From positions 53,835,720 through 53,899,719 of the forward strand of contig CM065698.1 of the NCBI GenBank assembly GCA_017654935.2: a DNA stretch of 64,000 nucleotides, in the 5' to 3' direction. The DNA comes from Phymorhynchus buccinoides (Eukaryota > Mollusca > Gastropoda > Neogastropoda > Raphitomidae). Below are positions 1 through 12,113 of this stretch, in pieces; the first letter of the stretch is position 1, and each line of letters starts with the position of its first letter. The notes beneath the pieces were generated by a model. That model was not told the DNA's origin. It did not search any database and saw nothing but the letters and a program-made list of their open reading frames with translations. Made by a program: the position numbers and the translations under genes.

Positions 1-158
1 GTATTCCCCAGCAATTATTAATAATGTCAACAACAAGGTTGTGTAGTATTTCCCAGCAAAGCATGAATAATGTCAAACACAATCAGAGGGTGTGTACTAT
101 TACCAGCAAATCATGAATAATTGCAAAATCAACAAGCAAGGGTGTGCATATTCCCATG

Positions 159-243
<85 letters not shown>

Positions 244-566
244 AAGCAAATCATGATATGTCAACAACAAGGGTTTGTATATTCCAGCAAATTCTGATAT
301 GTCAACAACAAAGGTGTGGAGTATTCCCTCCAAATATGAATAATGTCAACCAACAAGGGTGTGTAGTATTCCTACCAAATCATGATAATTTCAACACATA
401 GGGGTGTGTAGTATTCCCAGCAAATCATGAATCATTGTCACAAACAAATCATGAAATCATTTCCCCACACAAGGGGTGTGGTAGTATTCCTACCAAATCA
501 TGAATATGTCGAACCATAGAGAGTGTGTAGTAATTCCCACCAAATCATGAATAATGTCAACAACAA
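1..566. repeat. 45/47-bp satellite, error-rich copy
   Basis: These are tandem units built around 'caaatcatgaataatgtc' and 'gggtgtgtagtattccc'. The order of unusual unit variants (gtgtactattacc, then a gtgca unit, a ggtttgta unit, aaaggtgtggag, cctacc, cccacc) is the same as at about 33,150-33,572. This copy is full of one-base insertions and deletions. It is read as a low-quality duplicate of that locus, not an independent array. Confidence 0.9.
159..245. repeat. Poly(A) run inside satellite
   Basis: 72 consecutive A, one G, then 14 A interrupt a satellite unit where the better copy near 33,225 has ordinary unit sequence. It is likely a sequencing or assembly artefact; a poly(A) insertion is the alternative. 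Confidence 0.8.
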
Positions 567-1000
567 GGAAAAGCCGGACTCATTGAAGTACTTTTATACA
601 GTTAATGACGTCATTTCCTACTAACATAATCAATAAGATTAGAAATGAAATATATCAGCTGTGGAAAATGGACCCACCAGACATGCTGGACAAGATACCC
701 TACCCTAACTCTAGTCCACCTCTTTAATAAGCATAGCCCTAACCCTAACCCTACTCACCAAGACGTAATGGGCAAAGGTGTGATGTTCGCTGTGTCCACC
801 TTTCTTCCATAACATAACCCTAACATTAACCCTACCCCTACCCTAACCCACCAAGACGTAATGGACAAGATCTGGGGGTCGGCTGTGTCGACTTCTACAA
901 TAATCCCTAACACTAACCCACACAAGACGTAAGGACAAAGTGTGATGTCGGCTGTGTAAACTTTCTCAAATAAGCATAACCATAACCTAACCCTACCCAC
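567..1000. repeat. Second copy of the CCCTAA minisatellite edge
   Basis: This follows about 33,573-34,010 base for base apart from frequent single-base indels. It includes the unique stretch with 'atatatcagctgtggaaaat' and the first CCCTAA-bearing units with 'caccaagacgtaatgg'. It stops exactly at the N gap. Confidence 0.9.
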
Positions 1001-1500
1001 NNNNNNNNNNNNNNNNNNNNNNNNNNNNNNNNNNNNNNNNNNNNNNNNNNNNNNNNNNNNNNNNNNNNNNNNNNNNNNNNNNNNNNNNNNNNNNNNNNNN
1101 NNNNNNNNNNNNNNNNNNNNNNNNNNNNNNNNNNNNNNNNNNNNNNNNNNNNNNNNNNNNNNNNNNNNNNNNNNNNNNNNNNNNNNNNNNNNNNNNNNNN
1201 NNNNNNNNNNNNNNNNNNNNNNNNNNNNNNNNNNNNNNNNNNNNNNNNNNNNNNNNNNNNNNNNNNNNNNNNNNNNNNNNNNNNNNNNNNNNNNNNNNNN
1301 NNNNNNNNNNNNNNNNNNNNNNNNNNNNNNNNNNNNNNNNNNNNNNNNNNNNNNNNNNNNNNNNNNNNNNNNNNNNNNNNNNNNNNNNNNNNNNNNNNNN
1401 NNNNNNNNNNNNNNNNNNNNNNNNNNNNNNNNNNNNNNNNNNNNNNNNNNNNNNNNNNNNNNNNNNNNNNNNNNNNNNNNNNNNNNNNNNNNNNNNNNNN
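1001..1500. other. Assembly gap, 500 N
   Basis: Exactly 500 N, a conventional placeholder, so the true distance is unknown. Open frames called across it are meaningless. Confidence 0.99.
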
Positions 1501-2916
1501 CAAGGGTCTAAACGCGAAAAATATTTACACGTATTTTGTGTTATTATTTTACTTTTATTTATCAATCTCGTTTTAAAAGATCTCCACTTGAAGTGGAAAA
1601 CTATTTGTACAATGGTTAACATGTCTTTACCAAATGAAAAAACGAGGTCCTTAATTAGTAAAATGTACAAACGAAGAACGACCACGGACCTCTAAAAAGC
1701 TCCTAAAACATAATTTGGCTGAGTCCGTGCAGAAAAAGTTCTTAAAAGTGGACCCTAAATTTGACACCGAGTTTTCAAATTTATATACATCGTTTTAAAA
1801 ACATAAGTTGTTAACATAATCTTTAAAATATAAACGATTTTAAAACTAGTGATTTCTCGACGGGGATAGTTACACGATTCTACTTGTTTGGGCCGGTAGG
1901 GAGGGAGGTAGAGGGGCCCCCCTCCCTGGCCAAAACAGTGTAGGGCGTCGCTATATGGATCCTACACAGAGTCGGGGGGATCCCTTGGGTTTTCCTGACC
2001 GTAAATCTATGTTCACGACTACGAAGGCAGTCCCCCCGGAGGTCGCTCCGCACACCATTCTACTGGGGGGGAAGGGAATAAAACTTACTCGGACTCAAAA
2101 GAGTCCCTACTGGGCCATGTGCTATACATGCCGACGTAATTAACAAGGGAGACAAAAAATTGTGGAATTGGGAATGGAGTAGAGATGGTGCGCGGCCGCT
2201 GTCTGCGAGGGACCCTTCCCCGTCGTTAAAATAATTTGTTTAAATGTTTACGTTTAAAAGTTGCGATTGTCCTTATTTTGTTTTACAGTAATTTACATGT
2301 TTAATGGCAGCCAATGTTGAATGTCTGAGAGTTTTCAGCCATCCACAGTAATGGGGCCCCCCTTCCGTCCAAACTTACCACAGGGTATTAATTCTGTTAA
2401 ACTTTATGTTACAGATTCAATTTTTGAATTAAATGACTAAATTCTAATTAACAATTTTTACATAAGTCTGAACAAAATGGTTAATGTCAAGGACCTGGCC
2501 ACATGGGCACAGACTTGGCATAGCACTTACAAAATAGGTTTTCAGTTCTTAATCTAAAAATTATGATTGTTTGAGAGGGACTATTTTGAAAAAGATCCCC
2601 TTCTCCCACTATTCTATGCATCCCAACCGTGGGAACTAGCAATATTTTCTCGTAGTTTCTTTTGGCCCACTGAAGGAAGGCTGCTGATTTAAATTTTGTT
2701 TTAGTTTCTGAAATGGATAAATTAATGTTCGTTTTGGTCCTGAAACTCCATTAGCTGCTGTTTTAGCTGGCTCTATCGCTAGGTCATTGCGTTTATTCCA
2801 CTATGTGAAGGAATCCAATTATCTGTAGTTGATTCCTTTATAGTTATTTGGTGACGGATCCATTAAATTTCATTTATGACCTCTATTCTATTTTTCGTCC
2901 TCTCCTTGGAGAGCTA

Positions 2917-2954
<38 letters not shown>

Positions 2955-3000
2955 GGGATAGAAGAATAGAGAGTCTGTAAATATTAACCACGTTTAGTGG
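1501..3000 (-). mobile_element. Probable LINE 3' UTR, I-like copy 1
   Basis: This is non-coding sequence downstream, on the minus strand, of the RNase H remnant at 3,015-3,200. It contains a G-rich stretch near 1,890-1,925 (ggccgg, gggaggga, gaggg, cccc) that reappears in the same relative place near 7,700-7,745, downstream of the second copy of this LINE family. Nothing coding can be supported here; the short plus-strand frame at 1,955-2,143 has no recognisable features. Confidence 0.5.
2917..2953. repeat. Poly(G) run, 37 G
   Basis: An uninterrupted run of 37 G inside LINE-derived sequence. A shorter G run lies near 7,553-7,574 in the other copy. G runs this long are unreliable in length in any assembly. 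Confidence 0.9.
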
Positions 3001-5150
3001 GTTAATTTGTTAAATTATTTATAAAGCACAAGCTTTCCATTTTTTAGTGCCCACAATTCCGCACTAAAGATAGACAGATGGTCATTTAGTATGAAGGCTT
3101 TAGTTATTTTTAATGCCGTAATGGTGAAGCACTCCAACTTTAGAGTTATTATTGGAACGTCAGTAAAAATTTGGAAGGGTGTTCTTTTTGCAAACACTTT
3201 TTCTTTTGCGGCTATTGCTTATTAAATGAGGTTCTGTTAGAATAAGCTCATTTATTGAAGTATCATAAAATATTTCCTCCCTCTTCCACTGCGGAAAAGC
3301 CCGCAGTGGGGTAGGGGGCAACATCATAAAAATTTAAATCTACCTCCTGAAGTATAGTCTTTAGTCTATATATTATGTTTTTTTGTTTATCTGGTAAAGT
3401 TTTAAAAAGCATACAAGGGGGTTTTTTGTACCTGCAGCTTTTGAGTTATCAAAAAAGGTCATTTATGTCTTGCATAAATTCTTTATCTGAATTAGTTTTT
3501 TGCTGCGTACCATCTAGTTAAGAAGTTGGCACAGTTTAATTTCATTAGATTTTTGAAGTGGAAGCCATCCTATGTCTCTGTAAACTATAGTTTGTTTACT
3601 GCATTGGTGGGAATTCCTAGGGCAACCTTTAAAGCTTTAGGTTTCCACTAACTGTAGGTTTTTAAATTGTGTTTGTGTTAGGGAATGAAAAGCTTCCATC
3701 CCATACGTTAACCTACTGCGAACTAATGCTCTAACTAAATGTGTGAGAAATTTAGGATCCTTGGCCTATCTTTCTTTTGAAACCACCTTGATAAAATTGA
3801 GGGCTTTTGATGCTTTTCTTTTATAGTGTATGAGATCTGTTTTTGCCAATTTAAGTTTGGTGTTAAAATAACCCCCAAAAACTTGACTTGGGAGCTTTGT
3901 TCTTTTTTGTCTCCCAGAATGTCAATAGATAGTTTGGACGTTGTTACGTTAGAAAACACCATGAACTCACACTTATCCGAGGAAAGCGTAAAGCCATTGT
4001 CTCGTAAGTATGAGGCTATTGCAGTGGTGTACTTCTGATGGTTTTTGAGACAGGTTTGAAACAAAATTACTATGGAGTATTTCTATTGGTGGGGGTCCAA
4101 ATAGCAATATCATCTGCATACATTGAAATTTTAGTTTTTTTAAGGGAAATATTTTGAATATCGTGAAGCATAATGTTGAATAGGGTAGGGGCGATTATAC
4201 TGCCTTGGGGAACACCCATATCGAGGCTATATGTATCTGATAGGGATTGCCCAACATTTACTCTCATTTTACGATTAGATAAGAAAGTTTTTATAAAATT
4301 AAATGTATTGCCCTGGATACCGAGCCTGCTAATTTTTTGGAGTAATTTCCCATGCCAGACTGTGTCGTAGGCGCCCTTTATAATAAAAAAAGGTGGCTAA
4401 GATTTTTTTCCTACGACAGAATGCTTTTCTGACATGGGATGTTAATTTAACCACTTGTTCCATACAGGTTCTGTGTTTACGGAAACCTGCCTGAAACGGG
4501 GGCAAAATATTATTCTTTTGTAAAATAGTATTCTAATCGTGTTTTCACGATTCTTTCTTACACCTTTACCCAGATGAGGGGTGAGTGAGATAGGCCGGTA
4601 ACTTTTGGGGTCCCCCCTCGGTTTTCCGGGTTTGGGGACCCCGATTACTTGGGCCTCTTTCCAGGCCTGTGGAATCTCCCCACCCTCCCAGCATCTGGAG
4701 TAAAAGTGGTGCAGAATTGTTAAATATGAGGGGGGTAGTTGTTTTATAATTTTGTAGGAGATGGGATCACCTCCTGTAGCTTTATTTACTTTCCTTAATG
4801 CTTCGAAGGGCCATAGCAAGCTGGGTAAGTTTAATTGGGGCATTAATAGGATTATTATTGTCCGTAGACTTTTCCTGTTCTGGTAAGTTGTTTCTTCTTT
4901 CCTGTTCGTTTTGTGGTAAATGTTTGCTTTGGCTGGCTTTGCCAAATACCCCAGCCAGGGCATTTGCTGTTTCAAGGTTGGAATTAGTTAATTTGTTTTT
5001 TTTTGTTTTTTTCCTGATCTAAAAAAGTTTTTTTTTTGATAAAATTTAAAAGTGTTTTTTTTTTTTTTTTTTTTTTTTTGCCCCCGCTTATGCTTTACTA
5101 GCTCCCACTCTTGAAATTTTTTTTTTGACATTGCTTATACCTGGAGTTAT
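3000..5150 (-). pseudogene. I/Jockey-like LINE ORF2, decayed copy 1
   Basis: Reading the minus strand from about 5,150 to 3,000 gives fragments of a non-LTR retrotransposon polyprotein in several frames. First comes the end of ORF1 or the linker (to about 4,980). RT fingers and palm follow at 4,442-4,975, with the 'PKPGKPRGDPKSYRPISLT' block. The YADD catalytic box lies at about 4,120, in the fragment containing 'GVPQGSIIAPTLFNIML'. The RT thumb is at 3,735-4,064, and an RNase H piece with the 'SIFSAELWAL' motif is at 3,015-3,197. Many frameshifts and stops show it is dead. It is the same family and orientation as the copy at 7,927-9,607, which is better preserved. RNase H in a LINE points to the I/Jockey-like group, but the exact clade is not certain. 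Confidence 0.85.
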
Positions 5151-5918
5151 GCCCAAAAAAACCTGGAAGGGAAGTACGCTCCCCCCTTCCAATATCCCAA
5201 ATGAAAATGTAAGAGAGAAAAGCGAAAAGAAAAAAGAAAACACAAAAGAAAAAAAGAGTTAAAAAAAAAAAAAGACAGTTTAGGCAAAAAAAAAATACGT
5301 TTTTTTTTTTTTTTTTTTAAAACAATTGTTGAAAGCACAGTGAGAGGGGGGGGAGAAAAAAAAAACGAAAGGAAGTAAAAAAAGAAAAAGAAGCCGAGAG
5401 AAGAGAGGCCAAAAAGAAGATAAAGGATAAAGAAAAACGGAGAAAGAATAAAGAAACGAAAAAAAAAGGCCGAAAAGAAAACAAGGAAAAAAATGAAAGA
5501 AGAAAAAAAAAAAAAAAGAAGACACCTCAGATTTTTTTGAGGGACAAAAGATCAAAGAGGAATGCAACAAGAAAAAAAAAGGTAAAAAAAAAGAAAAAAA
5601 GCAATCAGGGGTATCAGGATATGATCCAAAGAAAATTATCACTAATAACATAATATAAGTCAAGAAATACATGCATAAAGAAAAAGACAAAAAAAAAAAC
5701 ACAAAAAAAAAAACGAAAAAAAAAAAAAAGAAAAAAACGCTTGAAAAAAAAAAAAGTAAAAAAAAAATACAAAAAAAATAACAAAATCGAAAAAAAAAAA
5801 AAAAAAAAAAGTAAAAAAAAAGAAAAAAAAAAAAATGGAAAAAACAAAAATAAAAAATAAAAAGAAAAAAAAAAAAAAAAAAAAAAAAAGAAAAAAGAAA
5901 AAAAAAAAAAAAAGAAAG

Positions 5919-5952
<34 letters not shown>

Positions 5953-6560
5953 ATAGAAATTAAAAAAAAAAAAAAAAAACAAAAAAAGAAAAAAGAAAAA
6001 AAAAAAAAAATACAAATAAAAAAAAAAAAAAAAAAAAAAATTGTGAAAAATTAAAAAAAGATTACATTGAAAAAAAAAAAAAAAAAAACCAGAAAAAATA
6101 AAAAAAAAAAACTTTCGATCGGCAGCCCACAAAAAAACCATCTAAACGACCCAGCCCAGACCCCAACAACCAAAAGAAAAAAAAAGAAAAAAAAAAAGCA
6201 AAAAAAAAAAACAATCACATTCCCCCACCAGATTCCCAGGTAATGTCCAAAACATGACGATAAAATCTCAACAAAACCATTTTTCATTAATACTAACACG
6301 CCCTGTGCCCAATACTTCACACAGCAACAATGTTCCACCCTTGTGGCCAAGGATTTTCACTCATTTCAAACAACACTGGACACGCAAATAACGCGTGTGT
6401 GCCTTTTGCAAAGAAAACGAAAAAACAAAAAAAAGAAAAAAAAAGAAAAAATGTATATGATAAAAAACACAAAAGACAATAAATAGAAAAATAAAAGCAA
6501 ATAACACAGAAAAAAAAACAACCAACCAAAAAAAAAAAAAAAAGAAAAAAAAAATGTGAT
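5035..6560. repeat. A- and T-homopolymer-rich tract
   Basis: About 1.5 kb is dominated by runs of A (and T at 5,040-5,080 and 5,300-5,318) broken by single G, C or T bases. The long Phe- or Lys-rich frames here are artefacts of base composition. A short island at 6,110-6,420 has normal complexity but no recognisable gene. The consensus is probably poor in this stretch. Confidence 0.8.
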
Positions 6561-6581
6561 GGGAGATTATTGTCACATACT

Positions 6582-6990
6582 AAGTTTGCCAGACTGAGGA
6601 GATTTGTGTCCTTGGACAGGGAAGATGGGGTTGAACCTGCTACTGCGGGGAAGAGGGTGGATAACCCCTCTAAAAGCTGGGTAGGTTGATTTGTGGTCTT
6701 TGCTTTCGCCAGAGCAATCAGAATCTGTGTTACAATCTGTTCTCTGGCTGGTTTGGTTGAGGAAGCTTTAGCATATTGTTCTAAATTTAAATTTCAGTTG
6801 TGTGTACCAACAGTAGTGTTAGATACAGAAGACTGGTTTTGTTGGTTCTGTGAAAAAGAGGCCATAAGTTTCTCCATGTAGGTGGTCACTGTTGTGTTTT
6901 GGTCGGTTATGCTTTACGTCCTCCCGCTCTTAAAAGAACATATGGGACATTACTTATATATAAAGTTGTGGGGATGGGGGGGGGAGAGAG
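6582..6990 (-). pseudogene. LINE ORF1 C-terminal fragment, likely I-like family
   Basis: On the minus strand a coding-like frame runs from about 6,950 to 6,582, broken by two in-frame stops. It gives a Gln/Asn/Ser-rich segment around 'MEKLMASFSQNQQNQ', then an Ala/Lys-rich segment. The sequence just upstream (about 6,900-6,960) resembles 5,085-5,150 in LINE copy 1, with a shared atgtc... followed by gggag and taaagcataa, so it probably belongs to the same family. No zinc knuckle is left. The assignment rests on that local similarity only. Confidence 0.4.
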
Positions 6991-6999
6991 AGAAAATAC

Positions 7000-7926
7000 C
7001 TAAGTATTTTCTTTTAATAAAGTTTTTGTTTGTTCTTAGAATAAAGTTTAAGTGCCATGGCTCGTATTAATTTGACTCGTTAGCTAGCTAGCTAAAAAAG
7101 TTATAATTTTTTTGGTGGTAAAATTTGTAATAAAATTGTGTTTGAGCATCTTCATATTAAAATTTCCAGGACCACCTTTTTTAAAATGAAGTCAAAAAGT
7201 TTAAAAATCAGTTAAGGTCTGCCCTATGAAGAGGGCGCATTTATTTACACAAAATACTTTATTTCCAAAAAAAGGTTAAAAGAACTATACATCTAATCTT
7301 TGACTACGTGACAGCGAGTGTCACGAGCCAAAGACTATTTTTTGTCTTTTAAAAAAAGCCGGAGCTATCGCATTGGTTTTTACTGAAACCAATACAGTAT
7401 TAAAAAGTTTTAATGGGTCCCTGTTGGATTTACTTAAAATTTTTACAAGTTTTCCATACCTAGGATTCAAAAAAGCGCAAACCAATGAGGCCGAATCCTG
7501 GTAAACCTAGTTAAGAGATGGGGCTTTTTTTTACAGGGGAAAAAAAGGTTAAAGGGGGGGGGGGGGGGGGGGGGAGAAAAAACAAACTCCAGTCTCTCTC
7601 CCTCACCCCGCCCGCCAAACCCAAGGTCCAACAGGGATTAAATGTTCAATAATGTTTGGTCCACTATTTACATTTATAAAATAAGTTATTAAGAGGCTGC
7701 GATTCCTACGTGTTTGGCCGGGGGGAGGGAGGGAGAGGGACCCCTCCTCCCCAGAACAAACAGAGGCAGGTCGTCGCGAACAGAGTCCTTATGCGGGGGG
7801 ACTCTGAAGCTTATTTACATTTAAGCTAGACGTGACTACGGAGCGGTTAAAACAATTTACATTTATTTGTCTTTATTCAAAAGTTAGTTTCTAAGAGACG
7901 GGCCTTTTATGATTTACTATAGCCTA
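7000..7926 (-). mobile_element. LINE 3' UTR, I-like copy 2
   Basis: This non-coding stretch follows the ORF2 stop of the LINE at 7,927-9,607. It contains a poly(G) run at about 7,553-7,574 and the G-rich block near 7,700-7,745 shared with copy 1. Repeated tagc near 7,080-7,095 is a small local feature. No gene is visible. Confidence 0.5.
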
Positions 7927-9607
7927 TCAGAAGTGACGGCAGAGGGGTGTCTGCCTGAGGGTCTCTGCCAGCCATATGGCTGGGGACCATCCTTCCGACC
8001 CCTTAGTGAGGATGTCTTTCTTAGTGTATTGAATATTGTGTAATTTCAGTTTATCTAGTAGTTCTTTAAGTTCTGTTTTAATTTGTACGCATGGGTTAAA
8101 GAGATGATTTACGTTTAATGCTTCATTGCATTCACATGTTATTGTTACAAATTTACATCGTTCTGATTGTTCTTAATCTGAAAATTGTTGATTGTAGAGA
8201 TCGTTGTATGTTAAGGAATAGGCCTTGAAAAACTATCTTATGATCTTGTGGATGAGTTTTGGTGTATTCTTTTAGCTCTTCTGCCCATTCCTGAAAGGCT
8301 GATGATTTTAGTTTTGCCTTTGCTTCTTTGATGGATAGCTTTATATTTATTTTGGTCCCAGCATGGCCCAGGGCTGCTTGTTTAGCAGCCCTGTCTGCTT
8401 GGTCATTATCTTTTATACCTGTGTGGGACGGAATCCATATTATTTGTAAATTTGTTCCTTTTCTTTTAATACAATGTAACAGTAAGTTGATTTCACTTAT
8501 CACTTCAGATCTATTTGTTGTTTCATTTTGAATAGCTTGGATTGAAGATAGTGAATCTGTAAAGATAGTCACGTTAATTGGTGGGTTTGGTAAACTATTT
8601 ATGTAGCTGCAGGCCTCCAACAGGGCCCATAGTTCAGCACTAAAGATTGACAGATCATCATTCAATTGAAATGATTTAACTATATCAAGTGAGGGGATGG
8701 CAAAAGCGCATCCGATCTTATTATCAATTTTAGAGCCATCTGTAAAAATTTGCATACAATGTCTTAAGCCATGAACTTTTTCTTTAGCTGCAACGCCAAT
8801 TATATTTATATCTTGTTTAGAGTGTTGTTCGTGTAAGGTTACATCAAAGTTGGTTTCTTCCCTTTCCCACGTAGTGAAGGTAGTTACCGGGCGAGGGGTA
8901 ATGTCCTTTAGTTCAAGATTTGCTTTAACAAATAGGCTTTTTGAGTACCTCATAATGTCTTTTGTTTTTAAGTATACAAGTGGATGTTTCTTTTGTAGAT
9001 TTGAGTAGTCCAAGGAGGGATCGTGTATATCCATTATAAATTCTTGGTCTGTCTCTGATTTTACCGCATACCATCTGATGATGAATTTGGCACAGTTTAA
9101 CTTTATAAGTTTTTTGAGTGGCAGCCATCCTACATCTCTGTACACCAATTTATTGATCGCGTAGAATGGTATGCCTAGGGCTGCTTTGAGTGCCCTACAC
9201 TCTACTGATTGCAGCCTTTGTACCTGGTCTTTATTCAGGGAGTGAAAAACTTCCATTCCGTAAGTTAGTCTGCTTCTTACTAAAGCACCAACTAAAAGGG
9301 TTAAGAATTTGGGTTTTTTTGCCCATTGTTCTGTTGAGATGGTTTTTATGAAACCTATTGCCTGGTTGGCTTTCTTAATTAGGTATGTAATGTGTTCATT
9401 CCAATTAAGTTTTGGAGTTAGGGTTACTCCTAAAAACTTTACTTTGGGGCTCTGTTGTTTCACGTTCCCCATAATGTCTAATGTTATATTTGTTGATTTT
9501 AGGTTTGCGAAAACCATAAAATGACACATCATATGATAGCATAAAGCCATTCTCCTCAAGATAAGTTGCTATGGCCGTTGTGTTCTTTTGGTGACTTTTA
9601 TAAAACT
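7927..9607 (-). pseudogene. I/Jockey-like LINE ORF2 C-terminus: RT thumb, RNase H, CCHC-like tail
   Basis: The main frame (9,559 to 8,153) begins in the RT palm/thumb ('KFLGVTLTPKLNW'). It continues through a connection region into RNase H, where the acidic residues are visible: 'FTDGSK', 'SAELWAL', 'FTDSLSS' and the final 'DNDQADRAAK'. Two frameshifts break the ORF. One at about 9,520 separates the upstream 'TTAIATYLEENGF' piece. The other at about 8,160 shifts the C-terminal part, which then reads on to about 7,927 with a Cys-x-Cys ... His ... Cys pattern ('CECNEALNVNHLF'), as expected for the end of such ORF2 proteins. The catalytic YADD part is missing: the copy stops abruptly near 9,607 against an unrelated LINE. 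Family membership is clear; activity is excluded. Confidence 0.85.
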
Positions 9608-9818
9608 GCCAAAACACCTAGACTAAAACAAGAAGAAACAGATTAGTATAATCAGCTAACTCTTCATAAAATGCTCTCTTTTCATTAGAATGGTTAGGAG
9701 CGTACGCGTTTATAACATTCACTTGCTGACCGTCATCATTAAACGTTACTGATAGAACTCTATCCGACTTATGTGTGCATTGCAATTTATATGAAAAGTT
9801 CTTTCTAATTAAAGTGAC
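9608..9818 (-). pseudogene. LINE endonuclease domain, downstream half
   Basis: The minus-strand frame reads 'TLIRKNFSYK' and then 'VNVINAYAPN', a typical core of the apurinic-type endonuclease at the start of LINE ORF2. It is the continuation of the piece at 12,114-12,328. The two halves are separated by the 2,295-bp insertion, and the frame is kept across one copy of the GTGAC target site. The domain ends at about 9,608 against the I-like LINE, so the RT part of this element is absent. Confidence 0.8.
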
Positions 9819-12113
9819 TGTCACGATACTCCTGCAGTTTTGCGCAAGGAGGTACGTGCTAGGGAGGGGTCAGTTAAGGGTAGACGGATCTCTGAGTCGC
9901 ACAACCAAGCACTCACACACCCACACCAGACCAAACAAAAGTAATAAAATTGACAACAAGAAAACTTTACTATTCGTTTTTAAAAAAACCACAAATATCC
10001 CTCGGAAGGCAATCAAAATAAATGAATTGACTATGAAAACTAATTAACATAAGCCGTAAAGCCTTTATGTCCTCAGTAAGGCTCAACAACGATTCCTTTT
10101 AGACAAATAAGAAAAGAATGGAACAGAACTACTTTTTCTTTTAACAAAGGAAATCTCATTAAACAACAACAACAAAACAAAATGCATTCACCGCGAGTGC
10201 GCAAGAACGTTCCAGAGTCCAACTCCACAGGCTAAGTGCAGGATCCGACGACGAAGGAGAAGAGGGCTGGGTTGACGATCAGCCCACACTTCCGCAGGGG
10301 GGGCTTCGGGTCTGATGCGCTGACAGGACCTCAGTGCTTCCTCCCCAGCAAGGGGTCTCGAGTCCAGGACGCAGGGTATGTCTCAGTCAAGGCGTCGTTC
10401 AGCTGGAAACCGGACTCGCAGCTTCGGCCCCTACGTGAAGTAGAAAATCCAGGGACTAACCCCGGCGGGGATCAGAATCATATCCAACTATGCGCCTCAT
10501 GAATTGCGTGTTGTTGCCATAAAATTTTAATGATTGAAAAACAATTTTGAAATGGAAAGAAAGAACTGAATTTCCGAAAATAATTATTGCCGAAAAGTTA
10601 GAACATAAAGGCCTTTTACAGTTTTGACTCATGTTCCAAGTAGGAAAAACAAATGCTTAAAAGAAAATATAACTTTTCTTTCATACTTGTGGCGAACGCA
10701 GTTCACGATGATTTGCACAAAAATTCTGAACGCCACAATGATGAATAAACCAGTGAACACAAAAGGGACAGTATTGCGTCCTCAAATCCCAAAGGCTGCG
10801 CACCAACCTTACATTTCAATAACATACTAGAGCGCTGCAAAAAGAACAATTAATACAAAAGCAAGTGTGTGCACTTTTGGGTACACCATATAAACATCAA
10901 AACTACTAAAACATAAAACATTCATTAAAATGAATACTGTGCTCACGAAAATTAATGAGAGCTTATTCAAAGTTCCTTAAAAGGGAACAAATACATTTCT
11001 TCCTCGCGGTGAGTCCCCTCTCTGAGTCTGGTTAATTAATTTAATTTAACTTAATGATTCCCAAACCAAACTACTACACAACCACGTGACACGTTTTCGG
11101 ACTCAGAAGCTAGGAAGACTAAAAATTGTAATATAAAATCTAAATGTTACTAAATACAACATTAAAATTAATACAAACAAAATAAAGGAAGCTCCCCAAT
11201 GGTCGTCACCGGCACAGAAGAACCCCAAACCAAGTATCCCTGCAAATGAATCGAGAATGAATATGGGAAATGGGAGAGAACTGCTACCGGACTATGGAAA
11301 CGAAATTAGGCGAAACGGAACCAAGATCGTTAACCAAAAGAAGACACTTTTACCGCTAACGTTCTAGAACCAAAAGGAAAGAAAACTACAGGAACCAATT
11401 ATAAATTGAACACCGTTTTGACGAGGCAGCGAAGCTTAAAACGTGACTGTCCACCTAGACCTGAGGCTGTACGAAAACCGATAATAGTCCTCTTAGACAA
11501 ACTAACAAACACCGACAACTAAACACTCACCACAAATCCCGGTGGCTGCTATGTACAAACTACGTTCCCAAGGCCCTTGAACATCAGCGAAGATAGCCCA
11601 AGACCTGGTGTTCCCACGCCAAACGAAGGTGGTAGTTCCCAAACCGGCAGGGCTGCTGTTTCTCCCTCTGAAACGGCTGGTAGGCTGACTGAACAGCAGA
11701 AAAAGATTCCAAACGAGTCGTGGCTCGTCCCAGGGTCGCCCCCAATTTCTCCTGAAAGACGATTTCAGAAGGAGTGCCAAAACGCAACTCTAAAATCCGA
11801 ACTCTTCGCATCGCCGTAAGACAATTCCTTTCACACAAAGCACGACTTAGGAAAGAAAAACGACAAAAGCATGCAAGGGTTTAATCACAATTTTAATCAA
11901 TCCACATACACACAGATACACACACACACTCGCTCTCTTAACCATCTTACCCTTCCTTTCTTTTCTCAACGTAGTAGGGGGAGTGAGTGGAGAGGGATGA
12001 GGCATATTGCTGCGTGCAGACATAGTGGGTGCCCAATAGACGATGTTATAGTGGAGTAGAGTTGGAAGAGGAAAAATATGGGGTGCGTTCAGACACGGGG
12101 TCTGCCCGTGACA
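9819..12113. mobile_element. 2,295-bp insertion with TGTCACG...CGTGACA ends and 5-bp TSD
   Basis: The insert begins TGTCACG and ends CGTGACA, a 7-bp perfect inverted repeat. It is flanked on both sides by GTGAC (9,814-9,818 and 12,114-12,118). The interrupted LINE endonuclease frame is restored when the insert and one GTGAC are removed, so the borders are exact. TG...CA ends with a 5-bp duplication fit a solo LTR of a Gypsy- or BEL-type retrotransposon; a non-autonomous DNA transposon with short inverted repeats is the alternative. Inside there is no recognisable gene. Short frames at 10,236-10,502 and 11,502-11,838 show no domain. Inward of each end there is a C/A-rich stretch (about 9,905-9,935 and 11,895-11,935). 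Confidence 0.8.

Noticed and set aside
913..1685. Frames running through the N gap
   Set aside because: They are made of unknown bases.
5280..6576. Phe/Leu-rich membrane proteins
   Set aside because: They are translations of A/T homopolymers.
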